A DNA stretch of 64,000 nucleotides from Scytonema sp035967975 (GTDB lineage: Bacteria > Cyanobacteriota > Cyanobacteriia > Cyanobacteriales > Nostocaceae): positions 1-64,000 of the forward strand of contig JAWQFQ010000025.1 of the NCBI GenBank assembly GCA_035967975.1, read 5' to 3'. Below, piece by piece: positions 36,220-46,800 of this stretch (the stretch's first letter is position 1; each line of letters opens with the position of its first letter). The notes beneath the pieces are model-generated. The model did not search any database. It was not told the DNA's origin and was given only the letters and a program-made list of their open reading frames with translations. The position numbers were made by a program, and so were the translations under genes.

Positions 36220-37242
36220 TCAACTCATCTGGACTAGCCGGAAGCACGGTCCATAATTGCCGCTCCCAGAGGGAATTGGAATCTGCATGAGACGCTTCGC
36301 TGTTTCTTTGAGTTGAAACATGGTTCCAATTGACGCTCCTAATGAAGTTGAATCTCCGTTTTCCCAGGCGGCTTGAAGTTGATTGGTCATGGTCGTAAAT
36401 CTTTGATCGAATTGCTCTAAAAGTTGCCAGACTTCAGCAGATACGTCTTGTTGTTGATACCCACCAATAGGAATCTCTGCCATTGACCAAACAGATGGAA
36501 AAGGGACGGGGTCACCATCAAACTCCCATTTTCCGCTAGCCTCATTTTTACGCAGCTTTTTACCGTGATAAATCTCTGCAAATCGATAATAATGAGCGAG
36601 GTCATCTGGTCCTGTGTCTTCCGGTGAAGCCTTAGATCCTTCTCCTTGACGCTTTATGATTTCAATTGCCAAATAAACATCATTCAAAGAGCGGATTTTG
36701 CTGAGTCCAAACGGACCTTCCATCTGTCTTTCTTCAGTCAAACGAGGTTTGAGAGTTTCAAATGCATTCTGAATCGCCGTGTAAAAAGCACCAATTGTTG
36801 AGAACGTTTCGGCTCGTACAGTGGCGATCGGTCCGAACTCAGGATATTCAATTTCCAAGAAGATTTGGAGAGACTTTAGCGAAAGAGCACAGAGCGGGAC
36901 CACCAAATCTGGATTGACACCTCCAGGTAATGGACTTGGATAAGTTGGAACGGCTTCTGGTGTATTAAGTGCAGGTTTTCCACCAACAGCTGTAAGTAGA
37001 TTACAAGCCAGCGCCATGTGTAGCATCTCTTCTTCAGCAATATGTTTCCGAATTGAACGCGCAACCGGATGCATATCATCCTGAATTGACCAAAGAGCTG
37101 CAAGGTAGGGCGGTAAAGTTGCAAATTCTAACTTGATAGCTGCTTGAAGGCTTTCTTTCAACCAATCTAAGTCGTGCTTGGTTTCCGGAACCCGCATTAA
37201 TTCGATGATTTGATTATCTTGTGTTATCTGCGATTTCCTCAT
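36220..37242 (-). CDS. Ferritin-like protein of the VioB / iminophenylpyruvate dimer synthase type
   Basis: The 340-residue protein has a ferritin-like helical core with IKLEFATLPPYLAALWSI, an EEEMLHMALACNLLTAVGGKP segment giving the Glu and His metal ligands, and EIEYPEFGP. This is the domain found in VioB/StaD-type enzymes that couple indole-pyruvate imines, and in many uncharacterised bacterial proteins. I start at ATG 37242; a TTG at 37293 would add 17 residues. Its operon partner is the Asp-box protein, which suggests a two-component enzymatic or binding unit of unknown substrate. Confidence 0.7.
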   Translation of the reverse strand: MRKSQITQDNQIIELMRVPETKHDLDWLKESLQAAIKLEFATLPPYLAALWSIQDDMHPVARSIRKHIAEEEMLHMALACNLLTAVGGKPALNTPEAVPTYPSPLPGGVNPDLVVPLCALSLKSLQIFLEIEYPEFGPIATVRAETFSTIGAFYTAIQNAFETLKPRLTEERQMEGPFGLSKIRSLNDVYLAIEIIKRQGEGSKASPEDTGPDDLAHYYRFAEIYHGKKLRKNEASGKWEFDGDPVPFPSVWSMAEIPIGGYQQQDVSAEVWQLLEQFDQRFTTMTNQLQAAWENGDSTSLGASIGTMFQLKETAKRLMQIPIPSGSGNYGPCFRLVQMS

Positions 37243-37536
37243 AAGTTGTGACCAGTGTGTTGTAGAACAACTATTATTTAACCAGTAGGACAAATCAGGG
37301 GTTTAACAGTTATCAGTTTCATGATTATTTATATCCCCCACCACACGCGTGCAGGACTGATAACCGATGGATGGTACTGATTTTCGGTTTAATAGTTGCC
37401 AATCAAATCAACTGATGCAGTTTTGACTGGAGTGGCTCAATAAAAAGCACAAAACAACCCAGCGACGTTGAGTTGAGAAGAATGAAACAATCTCTTGTGG
37501 TACTGTCACATTCACTAATATACACAATTAAGTGTA

Positions 37537-37621
37537 TTTTATGCACATGAAACACAGACCAGTTACTTATAGTTTTATGCACACGAAATTAGACTAATTG
37601 ATGTATATCGTGTACATAAAA
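37537..37621 (+). promoter_or_regulatory. Three 13-bp operator-like sites spaced exactly 36 bp apart
   Basis: TTTTATGCACATG (37537), TTTTATGCACACG (37573) and the inverse CGTGTACATAAAA (37609) start at exact 36-bp intervals upstream of the toxin-antitoxin operon. The third lies where a -35 would be for a TATACT -10 at about 37633. They look like operator sites for the operon's own DNA-binding protein. Confidence 0.55.
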
Positions 37622-37675
37622 TTAGCATAACTGTTCTATACTGCGTATATTGGACGTTTTAAGGACAAAATTAAG

Positions 37676-37972
37676 ATGTATATCACAGTGTCATTCCCAG
37701 AGGTTAAGCGTGTGGGTAGACCTAAGCGCGAAGATAAAACAGAACGAGCTAATTTAAAATTAAATTCAGGGGTTCGCACAATACTAAAAAATCTCGCTAG
37801 CCTAGATGGTCGTAGTGAGAGTTCAGAAGTAGAGAGATTAATCATAGAAATTCAAGCTTTAAGAAACATTCTTAAAACTAATTCTGAGCTAGCATCATTG
37901 TTGCTACCATTGCTAAATGAAGAAATAAGTAAAGTGTTAGAAAGTTTGAAGAGGTATAAAAATGAAAACTGA
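37676..37972 (+). CDS. Small DNA-binding-like protein, first gene of a toxin-antitoxin operon
   Basis: The 98-residue protein has a basic N-terminus (VKRVGRPKREDKTERANLKL) followed by helices (SGVRTILKNLASLDGRSESSEVERLI) that suggest a ribbon-helix-helix-like fold. The C-terminal half is helical and leucine-rich. AGGA precedes the ATG. It overlaps the next gene by 11 bp and lies after three phased repeats that may be its operator. It may be the transcription repressor of this operon; this is inference. Confidence 0.55.
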   Translation: MYITVSFPEVKRVGRPKREDKTERANLKLNSGVRTILKNLASLDGRSESSEVERLIIEIQALRNILKTNSELASLLLPLLNEEISKVLESLKRYKNEN

Positions 37973-38198
37973 ACACGAAAGACAAGAAATAATCAAAGCT
38001 ATCAACGTACTGCTAAACCAAGCTTACGACAGTACCCTAGATGAGATTTACGCACTACTTCAAAAAATCGAAGATGAAGAGGATGAGGAGGATTTAAAAG
38101 CTGTTAAAGAAGCTAGAGAAGAGATACGCTTACACGGTACATTCTCTTGGGAAACAATTAAAAAAGAAATTGCTGAAGAGAGACAGGACGTGGCTTAA
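37962..38198 (+). CDS. Antitoxin-like acidic protein
   Basis: The 78-residue acidic helical protein (EDEEDEEDLKAVKEAREEIRLHG) ends with the TFSWETIKKEIAEE segment typical of short RelB/Phd-type antitoxin tails in cyanobacteria. It overlaps the preceding gene by 11 bp and stops 3 bp before the RelE-like toxin ATG, which implies tight coupling. It would neutralise that toxin by direct binding. Confidence 0.72.
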   Translation: MKTEHERQEIIKAINVLLNQAYDSTLDEIYALLQKIEDEEDEEDLKAVKEAREEIRLHGTFSWETIKKEIAEERQDVA

Positions 38199-38201
38199 TT
38201 G

Positions 38202-38468
38202 ATGACTTACACAGTCGAATTCTCTCCTAGTGCAAGAAAGATGTTTAAGCAATTACCTCAAGACTTGCAAGACCGCATACAACCTAAAATAGATGCTTTA
38301 GCCACAGAACCCCGTCCTAGTGGAGTTAAAAAATTAAAAGGCGAAGAGAATACTTATCGAATTAGAGTTGGCAGTTATCGAGTAGTTTATGAAATAGAAG
38401 ATGATGTATTGTTGGTTACTGTGATTAGAGTGGGTGGTCGTGGGGAGGTTTATAAAAATGAAAGTTGA
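38202..38468 (+). CDS. RelE-family toxin
   Basis: The 88-residue protein is a typical RelE: YTVEFSPSARKMFKQLPQDLQDRI, then RPSGVKKLKGEENTYRIRVGSYRVVYEIEDDVLLVTVIRVGGRGEVY. The conserved K-L-K-G, YRIRVG-YRVVYE and terminal R-x-x-x-Y positions of mRNA interferases are present. It starts at the ATG after an in-frame TTG. It is paired with the antitoxin directly upstream, unlike the orphan RelE at 32983. Confidence 0.88.
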   Translation: MTYTVEFSPSARKMFKQLPQDLQDRIQPKIDALATEPRPSGVKKLKGEENTYRIRVGSYRVVYEIEDDVLLVTVIRVGGRGEVYKNES

Positions 38469-38561
38469 CAAACGAGAAAACTTAGAGCGATCGCCTACAG
38501 TATAGACTTACTGATACCTAGATTTTATTTTTGGTGTCCATATTTCACTATTAGAATGCTC

Positions 38562-38630
38562 AAAAACCGGGTTTGGTGAGAATAACGACGCTAGAAAAGC
38601 TTAATTTTTCGTTGAGAAACCCGGTTTTTT
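38562..38630. terminator. Bidirectional hairpin AAAACCGGGTTT / AAACCCGGTTTT
   Basis: Facing arms AAAAACCGGGTTT (38562-38574) and AAACCCGGTTTTTT (38617-38630) sit between the convergent toxin operon and the CHAT gene. Runs of A on the left and T on the right let it work in both directions. It belongs to the AGAAACCCGG palindrome family. Confidence 0.7.
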
Positions 38631-38661
38631 AAGTCTTGTTGAGAATGCTGCAATATCTCAG

Positions 38662-41418
38662 CTACAACCAATTTCCTACCAAAACATAAGGTGCCCAGAA
38701 GTAAGGATGTTCGTATTCGGGATTTTTTAATAAACTTAATTGAGCCTCTTTAAACGCTTCTGCTTTTGTTATGTTAGGTTTCTTCAACTGTTTGTAAAAT
38801 TCGCTCATGATGATAGCAGTTGCTTCATCATCTACAACCCAAAGCGATGCTAAAGTACTGCGTGCGCCAGCTAGGACCGCCACGCCAGCAATTCCTAATG
38901 CTGCTTTATTATCTCCCTCTGCTGTTGAGCAAGCACTCAGGACAAGTAACTCAATAGCACCGCGTTGATTTGTTTCCCTAGTTTTCAGTAAGTTATTTAA
39001 TTCATTGACATTAATAGTCTTATCAGATGTTAGTATGAAAGTATCTTCTGCCTTAGAACTAAACTGACCGTGGGTAGCAAGGTGGACTATAGGTGCGTTT
39101 TGAGATTTCACTGCTTCCTCAATAGAAGCACGAGTAAATTGCTCATTCAGTAGCACTTGAGTGTCACTTACTGTATCCTTAATTTCATCCAATTCTTCTT
39201 TCACTCCGGGTAGTGGTGGAAAGCTTTCATTACCTACAGTTCGAGCTACGGATAATCCAGCGGCGATTGTTTTGAGTTTGTTACGTGTTAAAGGTTGGGG
39301 ATTTAATAGCTGTAAACCAGGTGTGAGAGCAATGTTGTACTTCTGTACCAGGAAATTTTGTCCGTCATGCAACGCCGCCATTGGTACACTTCGTAGCACA
39401 CCATCTAAAACAAATACCAAGTTTTTGATTTTGCGTTTTTCGAGTTCCGGTGCAATGGGTTCAATTATCCATTTATAGACTTGTTGTGACAAAGGCAAAT
39501 ATTCTGGAGTTGTACGGGTTTCCAGTTTTTGCCGCAGCTGGTTAACAGTGTCTTCAATTTCTTCTTTGCTCAAAGCAACTGTATGACGCTCCAGAAACTG
39601 ACCCTGTTTTTTGTCAGAAGAAGATGAGGGTACGGACAGAATCACTTCGAGACGATCGCTCAAAATCACAGGATAAATCACTGCTGCAGTGCGATCAACC
39701 TCGTCTATCTGGACAGGTTGAGCATCTATACAAGCCCTGCGGAAGAAGTTATCGAGTTCCGCCAATTGTAGTGATTCTATCACATTTCTGGCTTTCGCTA
39801 GCTTGTCTTGACCTGGTTGATTTTTCTTCGACTCCAACAACAAACTCACCAATTCGCGATAAATTGGTTCAACTTCCTCTTGGAAAGAAAATTGCACGTC
39901 ACGATTAATAGCAACTAAATCGCTGCGTATCGATTTGAGACTATCAACAGCTTTGGAGTAGGATGCGATCGCCCCGTCTTCATCTCCTGTTGCTTTGAGT
40001 ATACGTCCTAACTGCCACTGCCATCGATAGCCCACATCTGGCGCTGGAATACCTTCTGCAAGTGCGATCGCTTGCTGAGTCAGTTTTTGCGCGTTAGCCC
40101 ATTGCCCGGTAGACTCATAAAGACCTCCCAGAGTTCCCAACGCATAAGCTTCAGCACGCTTATCTTCCAATTTTCGAGCTTGTTCCACAGCCGTCCCCGC
40201 TATTTTGGCAATTTCACTCCATTCTGGAACATTAGTCGTCATTCTCTGTTGTGGTGTTTCTGTCTTCTGAGACGGACAACTTGCAGCACTCATAGCCGTT
40301 TCTGTGCTTTGTGCGCTTTGTTTGAGACAAACCAAACTTTGAGCAAAATTAATCCTTGCATAAACAGTTTGGCGACTTAGTGGTAGCGTATCCAGTTGAG
40401 ACTGAATTTGAGGAACCAAACTTTCCTGCAAAGCTGCGTATGAAACCTTCTGTCCTAGCTCTTTTTGCTGTGCTGGTGTTTCTCTAACAGACAGACGCAG
40501 TTGATTCATTTGTGCTACCAGTCGCAACATTGGTAAACTAGAAGATGCAGCCGCTTGTTCGTAATACTTCATTGCATCTGCATTTCTCTGCAGTGCTTGA
40601 GCTGTATTACCCAAACTCAGGTAAATTTGCGAGACTAATTCTGGTGAGTTCTGTTGAGAAGCTATTGCCAAACTTTGCTCTAAAGCTTGTATGGAGCCAA
40701 TATCTTCTACTTTAGTCGTTTCCGTCTTTGTCTGATCTAAAAGCCCCACGACTCGTAGAGCATTACCCAAACTCAATAAACCTTTCGCCTTCAATATAGA
40801 GTTTGGTTCTTTTTGTAACAGTTGATTAACATCCCGAAGCGTTATCAGAGCGCGACGGTAAAGACCCAATGCTTGCAGGGCTTGAGTCTGGTTAATTTTA
40901 CTACCTATCTCCCCTTCTTTATCCTGGTTTTTACGGTAGAGTTGAGTCGCATCTTCCCAACTTTTCAGAGCTTCCTGTGTTTTTCCTTCCGCAAGTTGAA
41001 TTTGACCTTGAGTATTGAGTAATTGAGCGCGAACTGATAAGTATTCCTTAGATTTGTTACTAATCTTTTCTGCGAGTTCCAAACTCTCCGTTATCGCTTT
41101 ACTTGCTTGAGGTAACTGTCCAAGCTGACGATAGGCTAATGCTACGTAGTTTAGTCCTAAAGCTTGATTCAGCAAATCACCCTGCGCTTGAAACTTCTCA
41201 ACTGCTTGTTGTAAAACTTCCACCGAGTCAGAATATCTTTCTGTTTGATAAAGTTTCAACCCTTGCTGCAAAAGTTGTTTCCCATCACCAGACTCCACAA
41301 CTTGTTCGCGCTGACTCTGGACAGCTTTAACATCACTAGCTGCATCAGCCGCAAGTACAAATGGGCTGATAATAGCAATACTTTGGGCAATAACAGCAAA
41401 AAGAATAAGTCTAGACAT
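38662..41418 (-). CDS. Exported TPR-CHAT protease
   Basis: The 918-residue protein has a signal peptide (1-23, cleaved after VLAAD), a long array of TPR-like helices (about 45-500; LLQQGLKLYQTERYSDSVEVLQQAV, GKTQEALKSWEDATQLYRKN and others) and a C-terminal CHAT domain (about 620-918). CHAT is a caspase-like cysteine peptidase. His783 lies in HLATHG and Cys830 in LSACSTAEGD, so the catalytic dyad is intact. It lies 108 bp downstream of the tpsB gene on the same strand. Export plus this link suggests processing of surface proteins in the periplasm, by inference. Confidence 0.88.
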   Translation of the reverse strand: MSRLILFAVIAQSIAIISPFVLAADAASDVKAVQSQREQVVESGDGKQLLQQGLKLYQTERYSDSVEVLQQAVEKFQAQGDLLNQALGLNYVALAYRQLGQLPQASKAITESLELAEKISNKSKEYLSVRAQLLNTQGQIQLAEGKTQEALKSWEDATQLYRKNQDKEGEIGSKINQTQALQALGLYRRALITLRDVNQLLQKEPNSILKAKGLLSLGNALRVVGLLDQTKTETTKVEDIGSIQALEQSLAIASQQNSPELVSQIYLSLGNTAQALQRNADAMKYYEQAAASSSLPMLRLVAQMNQLRLSVRETPAQQKELGQKVSYAALQESLVPQIQSQLDTLPLSRQTVYARINFAQSLVCLKQSAQSTETAMSAASCPSQKTETPQQRMTTNVPEWSEIAKIAGTAVEQARKLEDKRAEAYALGTLGGLYESTGQWANAQKLTQQAIALAEGIPAPDVGYRWQWQLGRILKATGDEDGAIASYSKAVDSLKSIRSDLVAINRDVQFSFQEEVEPIYRELVSLLLESKKNQPGQDKLAKARNVIESLQLAELDNFFRRACIDAQPVQIDEVDRTAAVIYPVILSDRLEVILSVPSSSSDKKQGQFLERHTVALSKEEIEDTVNQLRQKLETRTTPEYLPLSQQVYKWIIEPIAPELEKRKIKNLVFVLDGVLRSVPMAALHDGQNFLVQKYNIALTPGLQLLNPQPLTRNKLKTIAAGLSVARTVGNESFPPLPGVKEELDEIKDTVSDTQVLLNEQFTRASIEEAVKSQNAPIVHLATHGQFSSKAEDTFILTSDKTINVNELNNLLKTRETNQRGAIELLVLSACSTAEGDNKAALGIAGVAVLAGARSTLASLWVVDDEATAIIMSEFYKQLKKPNITKAEAFKEAQLSLLKNPEYEHPYFWAPYVLVGNWL

Positions 41419-41526
41419 ATGCTATACCAATTTTGAAATTTCCGTCAATTCATATCCAACTCAAACACACACTTATCTGCGTTGAGGGTGCGTTTATCTG
41501 CGGTTCCTTAATCTTTTCATCCAATC

Positions 41527-43335
41527 TTAAAATCTTTGCGTATAAACAACAGAAAAATACAAACCCTGTTCTTGCAAAGTTTCATCATCCCGAGAATCTA
41601 CAGAAACCAAAGGAATTCCATAGTCAAATCTAGCAGTGATATTAGGACTTTGCCACAGCAACCCCAACCCCACAGAAGCAAGATTATTAGTCTCCGGATC
41701 TGGTCTACCAGAATTATTCCAACCAACTCCATAATCCACAAATGGAGTCACTTGCAATATACTGTTCCACTGCGGTACCCGTAAAATAGGATACCTTAAT
41801 TCAGCAGAAGCCAAAAAAGCACTATCAGTTAACAGTAAATCTTGACGGTAACCCCGTACCGTACGTTGTCCTCCCAAACCAAACTGTTCTAAAGGAACCA
41901 ACCCTCTATCTGCTACCTGTGCATCCGTACGCAGTATTAAGATAGTATCTCGAGCAAGAAGCCTCACCCACTGCGCCTGACCCCGCCAAGAGAAAAACTT
42001 AGCATCCGGTGATTCATCATAAGCGGTAGCATTGAAGGCATCAAAGCCAAAACTAAACTGCGATCGCGCCGCCAGTACTTGTCGGCTATTACGCTGAGTC
42101 CATTCTTGAAAAAACCGGAGGATTGATAAGCGAGTTTCCCCGTCTTCGTTAGCTCCCGGAGAGGGAAAGCCTAGAGAGTCCAAATACGTAACTTCACTCT
42201 CTCTGCGACTAGCGGTCAATCCAAGAGCAAATTCTTGCGTAGGTGTTTGCACTATTGGTTGACGGAATGTCAAAGAAAAGTCTTGTGAAACTCCTTCAAT
42301 ATCTAATATATCGAAGGGTTCTTCAACAACACTGCTATCTGTGTAATTATAACTAAACTCTACCGTCCCATTCCGGGGATTTACTGGTAGTATATAACGA
42401 GCATCAACATCATTACTACCATCAGTATTGGAGTAGGTAACACTTAAACTATCTCCCAATCCGAGTAAGTTATCTTCAGCAAGTCGGATTTGTCGTTGAA
42501 AGCTACCGACGCTGGGAGAACGATTGTTATCTAAGGCGATCTGAACAGAAGATGTTGGTGCTTCTGTCACTCTGACATCTAGTATATTAGTACCAGGAGT
42601 TGTTCCCGCTGCCAACTCCGCAGAAATATTTTGAATCAGCGGATTGAGTTGCAGCAGTTGCAAGGCTTTTAACAACTTGTTGACATTGAGCGGTTTATCT
42701 GCAGCAATCGCTATACGGCTGCGGACATAGCCCGGATTCAACCGTTTAAGACCTCTAACCTGAATCTCTTCCAACCTACCTTCCACAACTTGAATTGTGA
42801 CCACACCACCTTCGATTTTGAAAGTTTGGTTGGTTGGAATGAAAGCTCCAGAGGTTGCATAGCCTTTCTCACGGTAGAGTTCAGTGATAGCTTCAGAAGC
42901 TTGCAGGAGTTGAGCAAAGGTAATTGGTTGATTGGTAAACTCTTTTGTAGCTTCAGCTAATTGTTCCTGGCTAAAAACACTATTTCCAACAACATCAAAG
43001 CGTTTAACTGTGATGGTTCCTGGAAACCCGCTCGGAACTTCTCCTGGAATGGAAGGTTCTGGGACAGGAGATGGAAATAGGTTTTCTGGAGGTGGAATTT
43101 CTTGAGGTTTTTCGGGTGCGATCGGGGGAGTCTCTTCCTCCGGTCGGCGGAAGATATCTGGAACATTGGGTGTTTGCGCTAGCAACGGCTTTTGGTACCA
43201 GCTACAGAATATCATCAAACTCAGTAGGAGCAAACTGGGCGATCGCCAATAGTCATGGAAACTGAAAAGGCGTTTATTTAGGATTACAGATGTCGGTAAT
43301 TTCGTCTGTTTGTTGAACACTGGGCGATTTCCCAT
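41527..43335 (-). CDS. TpsB outer-membrane transporter (ShlB/FhaC/HecB family)
   Basis: The 602-residue two-partner secretion pore has an N-terminal hydrophobic export segment (about 32-54), a Pro/Glu-rich linker and a POTRA domain of the ShlB type (about 105-185; VKRFDVVGNSVFSQEQL). A second POTRA-like part precedes a 16-strand barrel (about 265-602). The barrel has the conserved loop motif RTVRGYR in GLGGQRTVRGYRQD and ends in an aromatic residue (TQRF), as outer-membrane proteins do. It secretes TpsA exoproteins; two candidates lie nearby (43801 and 52954). Confidence 0.92.
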   Translation of the reverse strand: MGNRPVFNKQTKLPTSVILNKRLFSFHDYWRSPSLLLLSLMIFCSWYQKPLLAQTPNVPDIFRRPEEETPPIAPEKPQEIPPPENLFPSPVPEPSIPGEVPSGFPGTITVKRFDVVGNSVFSQEQLAEATKEFTNQPITFAQLLQASEAITELYREKGYATSGAFIPTNQTFKIEGGVVTIQVVEGRLEEIQVRGLKRLNPGYVRSRIAIAADKPLNVNKLLKALQLLQLNPLIQNISAELAAGTTPGTNILDVRVTEAPTSSVQIALDNNRSPSVGSFQRQIRLAEDNLLGLGDSLSVTYSNTDGSNDVDARYILPVNPRNGTVEFSYNYTDSSVVEEPFDILDIEGVSQDFSLTFRQPIVQTPTQEFALGLTASRRESEVTYLDSLGFPSPGANEDGETRLSILRFFQEWTQRNSRQVLAARSQFSFGFDAFNATAYDESPDAKFFSWRGQAQWVRLLARDTILILRTDAQVADRGLVPLEQFGLGGQRTVRGYRQDLLLTDSAFLASAELRYPILRVPQWNSILQVTPFVDYGVGWNNSGRPDPETNNLASVGLGLLWQSPNITARFDYGIPLVSVDSRDDETLQEQGLYFSVVYTQRF

Positions 43336-43800
43336 GAGTAACAGATAGAAAGAATGGTGACAGTATATTCCACAATAGTAGAATTTTTAGTGCAAAATTT
43401 ACATAAATATGACTACAAACTGATGAAATTTTACTAAAACTTTGCTACGCACGCTAAGAATCTATGTTAAAAGCGCTTATTCTACTAAAATGATTTGAAC
43501 ACTGCAAGGGAAGCGCGAGAATTAGAAACCCGGTTTCGCAGGAGTTACCGAGTTTCTGGGCTTCGACTATGATTAACCGAGCAGTATTGGTGGTGGGTTA
43601 AGTATATTCTTAATGAATCACAATTTTCATTAAAAATTTTGAAGATTTTCAAAAAAATCTACCTTTAGATGGGTGTATGCGGATTAAGTTTTATGAAATC
43701 TATTTTTCTCTTTACCTAATTTATCTAAAATAATGTGATTCATACGTAAGTAAAGCCATAGTGTTTACGTGTAATTGCGTAGATAGGAACGGAGGATGCA
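43336..43800. other. Divergent control region between tpsB and tpsA with an AGAAACCCGG element
   Basis: The 465-bp region must carry promoters for both secretion genes. It includes a member of the palindrome family (43524-43562) whose right end reads TTAACCGAGCAGTATTG (43573-43589), matching the MITE-type terminal repeat. A strong ribosome site (CGGAGG) lies just before the tpsA ATG. Confidence 0.6.
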
Positions 43801-46800
43801 ATGCCGAGAGTGAGTACTAGTTGGGGTATGTACTTAGGACTAGGGATGGCGATCGCTAGTACCTTCACTGCTTGGGAACACAATGCGCTAGCTCAATCAA
43901 TTGCTGCAGATGACACTTTACCTGAGAATTCCAGAGTCAACGTAGAAGGTAACATTACTAATATCACTGGTGGAACCCGAGCAGGAGATAACTTATTCCA
44001 CAGCTTTAGAGAGTTTTCTGTTCTTAACAGAAACGAAGCTCACTTTAACGATGTGACAAACATTCAGAACATCATTAGTCGAGTCACAGGTTCGTCTATC
44101 TCAACTATTGATGGTTTAATCAAAGTTTTAGGAAACGCCAACTTGTTCCTACTCAATCCCAATGGTATCGTTTTTGGACCAAATGCCCGTTTAGATATCA
44201 ACGGTTCGTTTGTGGCGAGTACAGCGAACAGCATCAGATTTGCAGATGGCTTCGAGTTTAATGCTAGGGCGGCTCAAAGTACACCCCTACTGACCATGAG
44301 TGTTCCCACGGGTTTGCAATATGGGACAAATCCAGGAAGAATTCAAGTGAGTGGTGATGGTCAAGGGGTCAGGACAACATCTCAATTAATCGATACAACA
44401 AATGCTTTGCGTGTTCCTTCCAATCAAACCCTAGCCCTAATAGGTGGTGAAGTCAGCTTAGAAGGAGCAACACTGAAGACGGCAGGGGGAAGGATAGAAT
44501 TAGGCAGTGTGAGTGGAGATGGTTTTGTCAGCCTCACACCCATCAACAAAGGTTTTTCTTTTGGTTATGAAACCGCGCCAAACCTGAGCAATATTGAACT
44601 GACCCAACAGGCTATAGTTGATGCGAGTGGGGAAGGTGGTGGCGATGTGCAAGTCACAGGTAGGCGCATTACCCTCACAGATGGTTCCCAGATTGAAGCA
44701 AGTACTTTGCGATCACAGCCGGGAGCAACTGTAGCACTAAACGCTCGCGAGTTAGTGGAAGTGAGTGGTACTTCAGTTGATGGGTTTAACAGTGGCTTGT
44801 TTGTTGAAGTATACTCAAATGCAACAGGGACGGGGGGAAACCTGACGATTAACACACCTGCGCTACTAGTCAAAGATGGAGCATTTGTCAGTGCTAGTAC
44901 TGGTGGTGCAGGTCAAGGTGGAGACCTCAGGATTCAGACGGGGACTCTACAAGTGGAAAATGGGTCGCAAGTTAGAGCCAGTACTTTTGGTGCAGGTCAG
45001 GGTGGGAATTTAACGATTACAGCGGATACTGTGCAAGTTTCCAATAGCTACTTGCTAGCGGAGGCTAGACAAAATGCAACAGGGACGGGGGGAAACCTGA
45101 CGATTAACACTGGTACTTTGCAAGTACAGGATGGAGGATATGTTAGCACCACAACTTTTGGTGCAGGTCAGGGTGGAAATTTGGCTATTACAGCTGATAC
45201 TGTGCAACTAAGTAATGGTGGTTTATATGCTCAGGTAGTTAACAGCAACGCAACTGGAGACGGAGGAAACCTCACCATTAACACGCGTACATTACAAGTG
45301 CAGGATGGAGGAGAAGTCAGTGCTAGTACTAACGGTTCGGGCAAGGGTGGGAATTTAACAGTCATTGCAACTAATAATGTGGAAGTAACTGGTGGCGTTT
45401 CTGCTGATGGTCAATTTTCTCGTAGTGGTATCTTTGCTCAAGCTAATTCTAGAGCAACAGCAGCAGCAGGAGACGTAACGATTAACACACCAGTACTGCT
45501 AATTAAGGATGGAGCAATCGTCAGTGCTAGAACCTTTGGTACTGCTCCGGGTGGAAATTTAACAGTCAATGCAACCAATAATGTAGAAGTGATTGGTACT
45601 GCTGCTAATGGTGCAAGAGCTACATTGTCTACCGATACTGTTTCAAACTCAATAGAGGCGACAGGAGGAAATTTGACAATTAACACACCAGTACTGCTAG
45701 TCAAGGATGGAGCAATTGTCAGTGCTAGTACTTCTGGTGCAGGTCAGGGTGGGAATTTGACAGTGAACAATGCCGACTTGGTCGAAGTGACTGGTACCAT
45801 ACCTGATGGTACCAGTAGTAGTCGTATGGGAGCTAACACTTCAGGTACAGGAAATGCAGGAAATTTAACTATCAACACCAGACGATTGGTTATTAACCAG
45901 GGACAAGTTGGGACGACGACTTTTGGAGAAGGAGATGCAGGAATTCTTACAGTTAAAGCCTCTGAAATAGAACTGAGCGGATATTTCTCTAATGGAGTTG
46001 ATGAATTTCCTGGTGGTTTGTTTGCTCAAGTTAACTCTGAAGGTTCTGGTAATGGTGGTCAACTGAACATTGAAACTGGGCGCTTGAGTATTAGTAATAG
46101 TGCTAAAGTGCAAGTTGCTACCTTTGGTCAAGGCAATGCTGGAGATTTGTATATTCGTGCTGATGAAATCGACATCTTTGAGACTCCTCAATCCAGCTAT
46201 GCTTATTTTCCTGGAGGTATATTTGCTGGTGTGAGAACAACCCGTTCTGTTCCAGAGCTACCTACAGGTAGTGGAGGTAGTGCAACAATTGAAACAAGAC
46301 GTTTGACAGTGAGAGATGGGGGAACAGTCACAACAAATACTCAAGGGATTGGCAATGCAGGTACGTTACGAATTCGTGCTACTGAATCTATAGAAGTTTT
46401 TGGCACCACGCTAGGAGCAGAATTCAGAGAAGCTAATGAGCCAGTAGATAGTGAAATAAGTGCCGCTGCTACAAGGGATAGTATAGGTAGTCCGGGGCTG
46501 CTGAGCATTGAAACGGGGAAATTGATTGTCAGAGATTTGGGTAGGGTGACTGTCAGGGGTGAAGGAGCAACAACGCAGGCGACGGGTAACTTAGAAATTA
46601 ATGCTCGCTCTATCAACTTGGACAATAAAGGAACCATTACAGCTACGACCAACTCTGGTAACGGTGGTGATATACTCTTAACAGTAAAAGATATAATACT
46701 CCTACGTAACAACAGCAAAATCTCCGCTACTGCGGGTAATAATAACACTGATGGCGATGGTGGTAATATCACAATCAATATTCCCCGTGGTTTCATCGTT

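Noticed and set aside
37537..37621. Possible mini-CRISPR because of the regular 36-bp spacing
   Set aside because: Only three 13-bp units, one of them inverted, with no cas genes. An operator array fits better.
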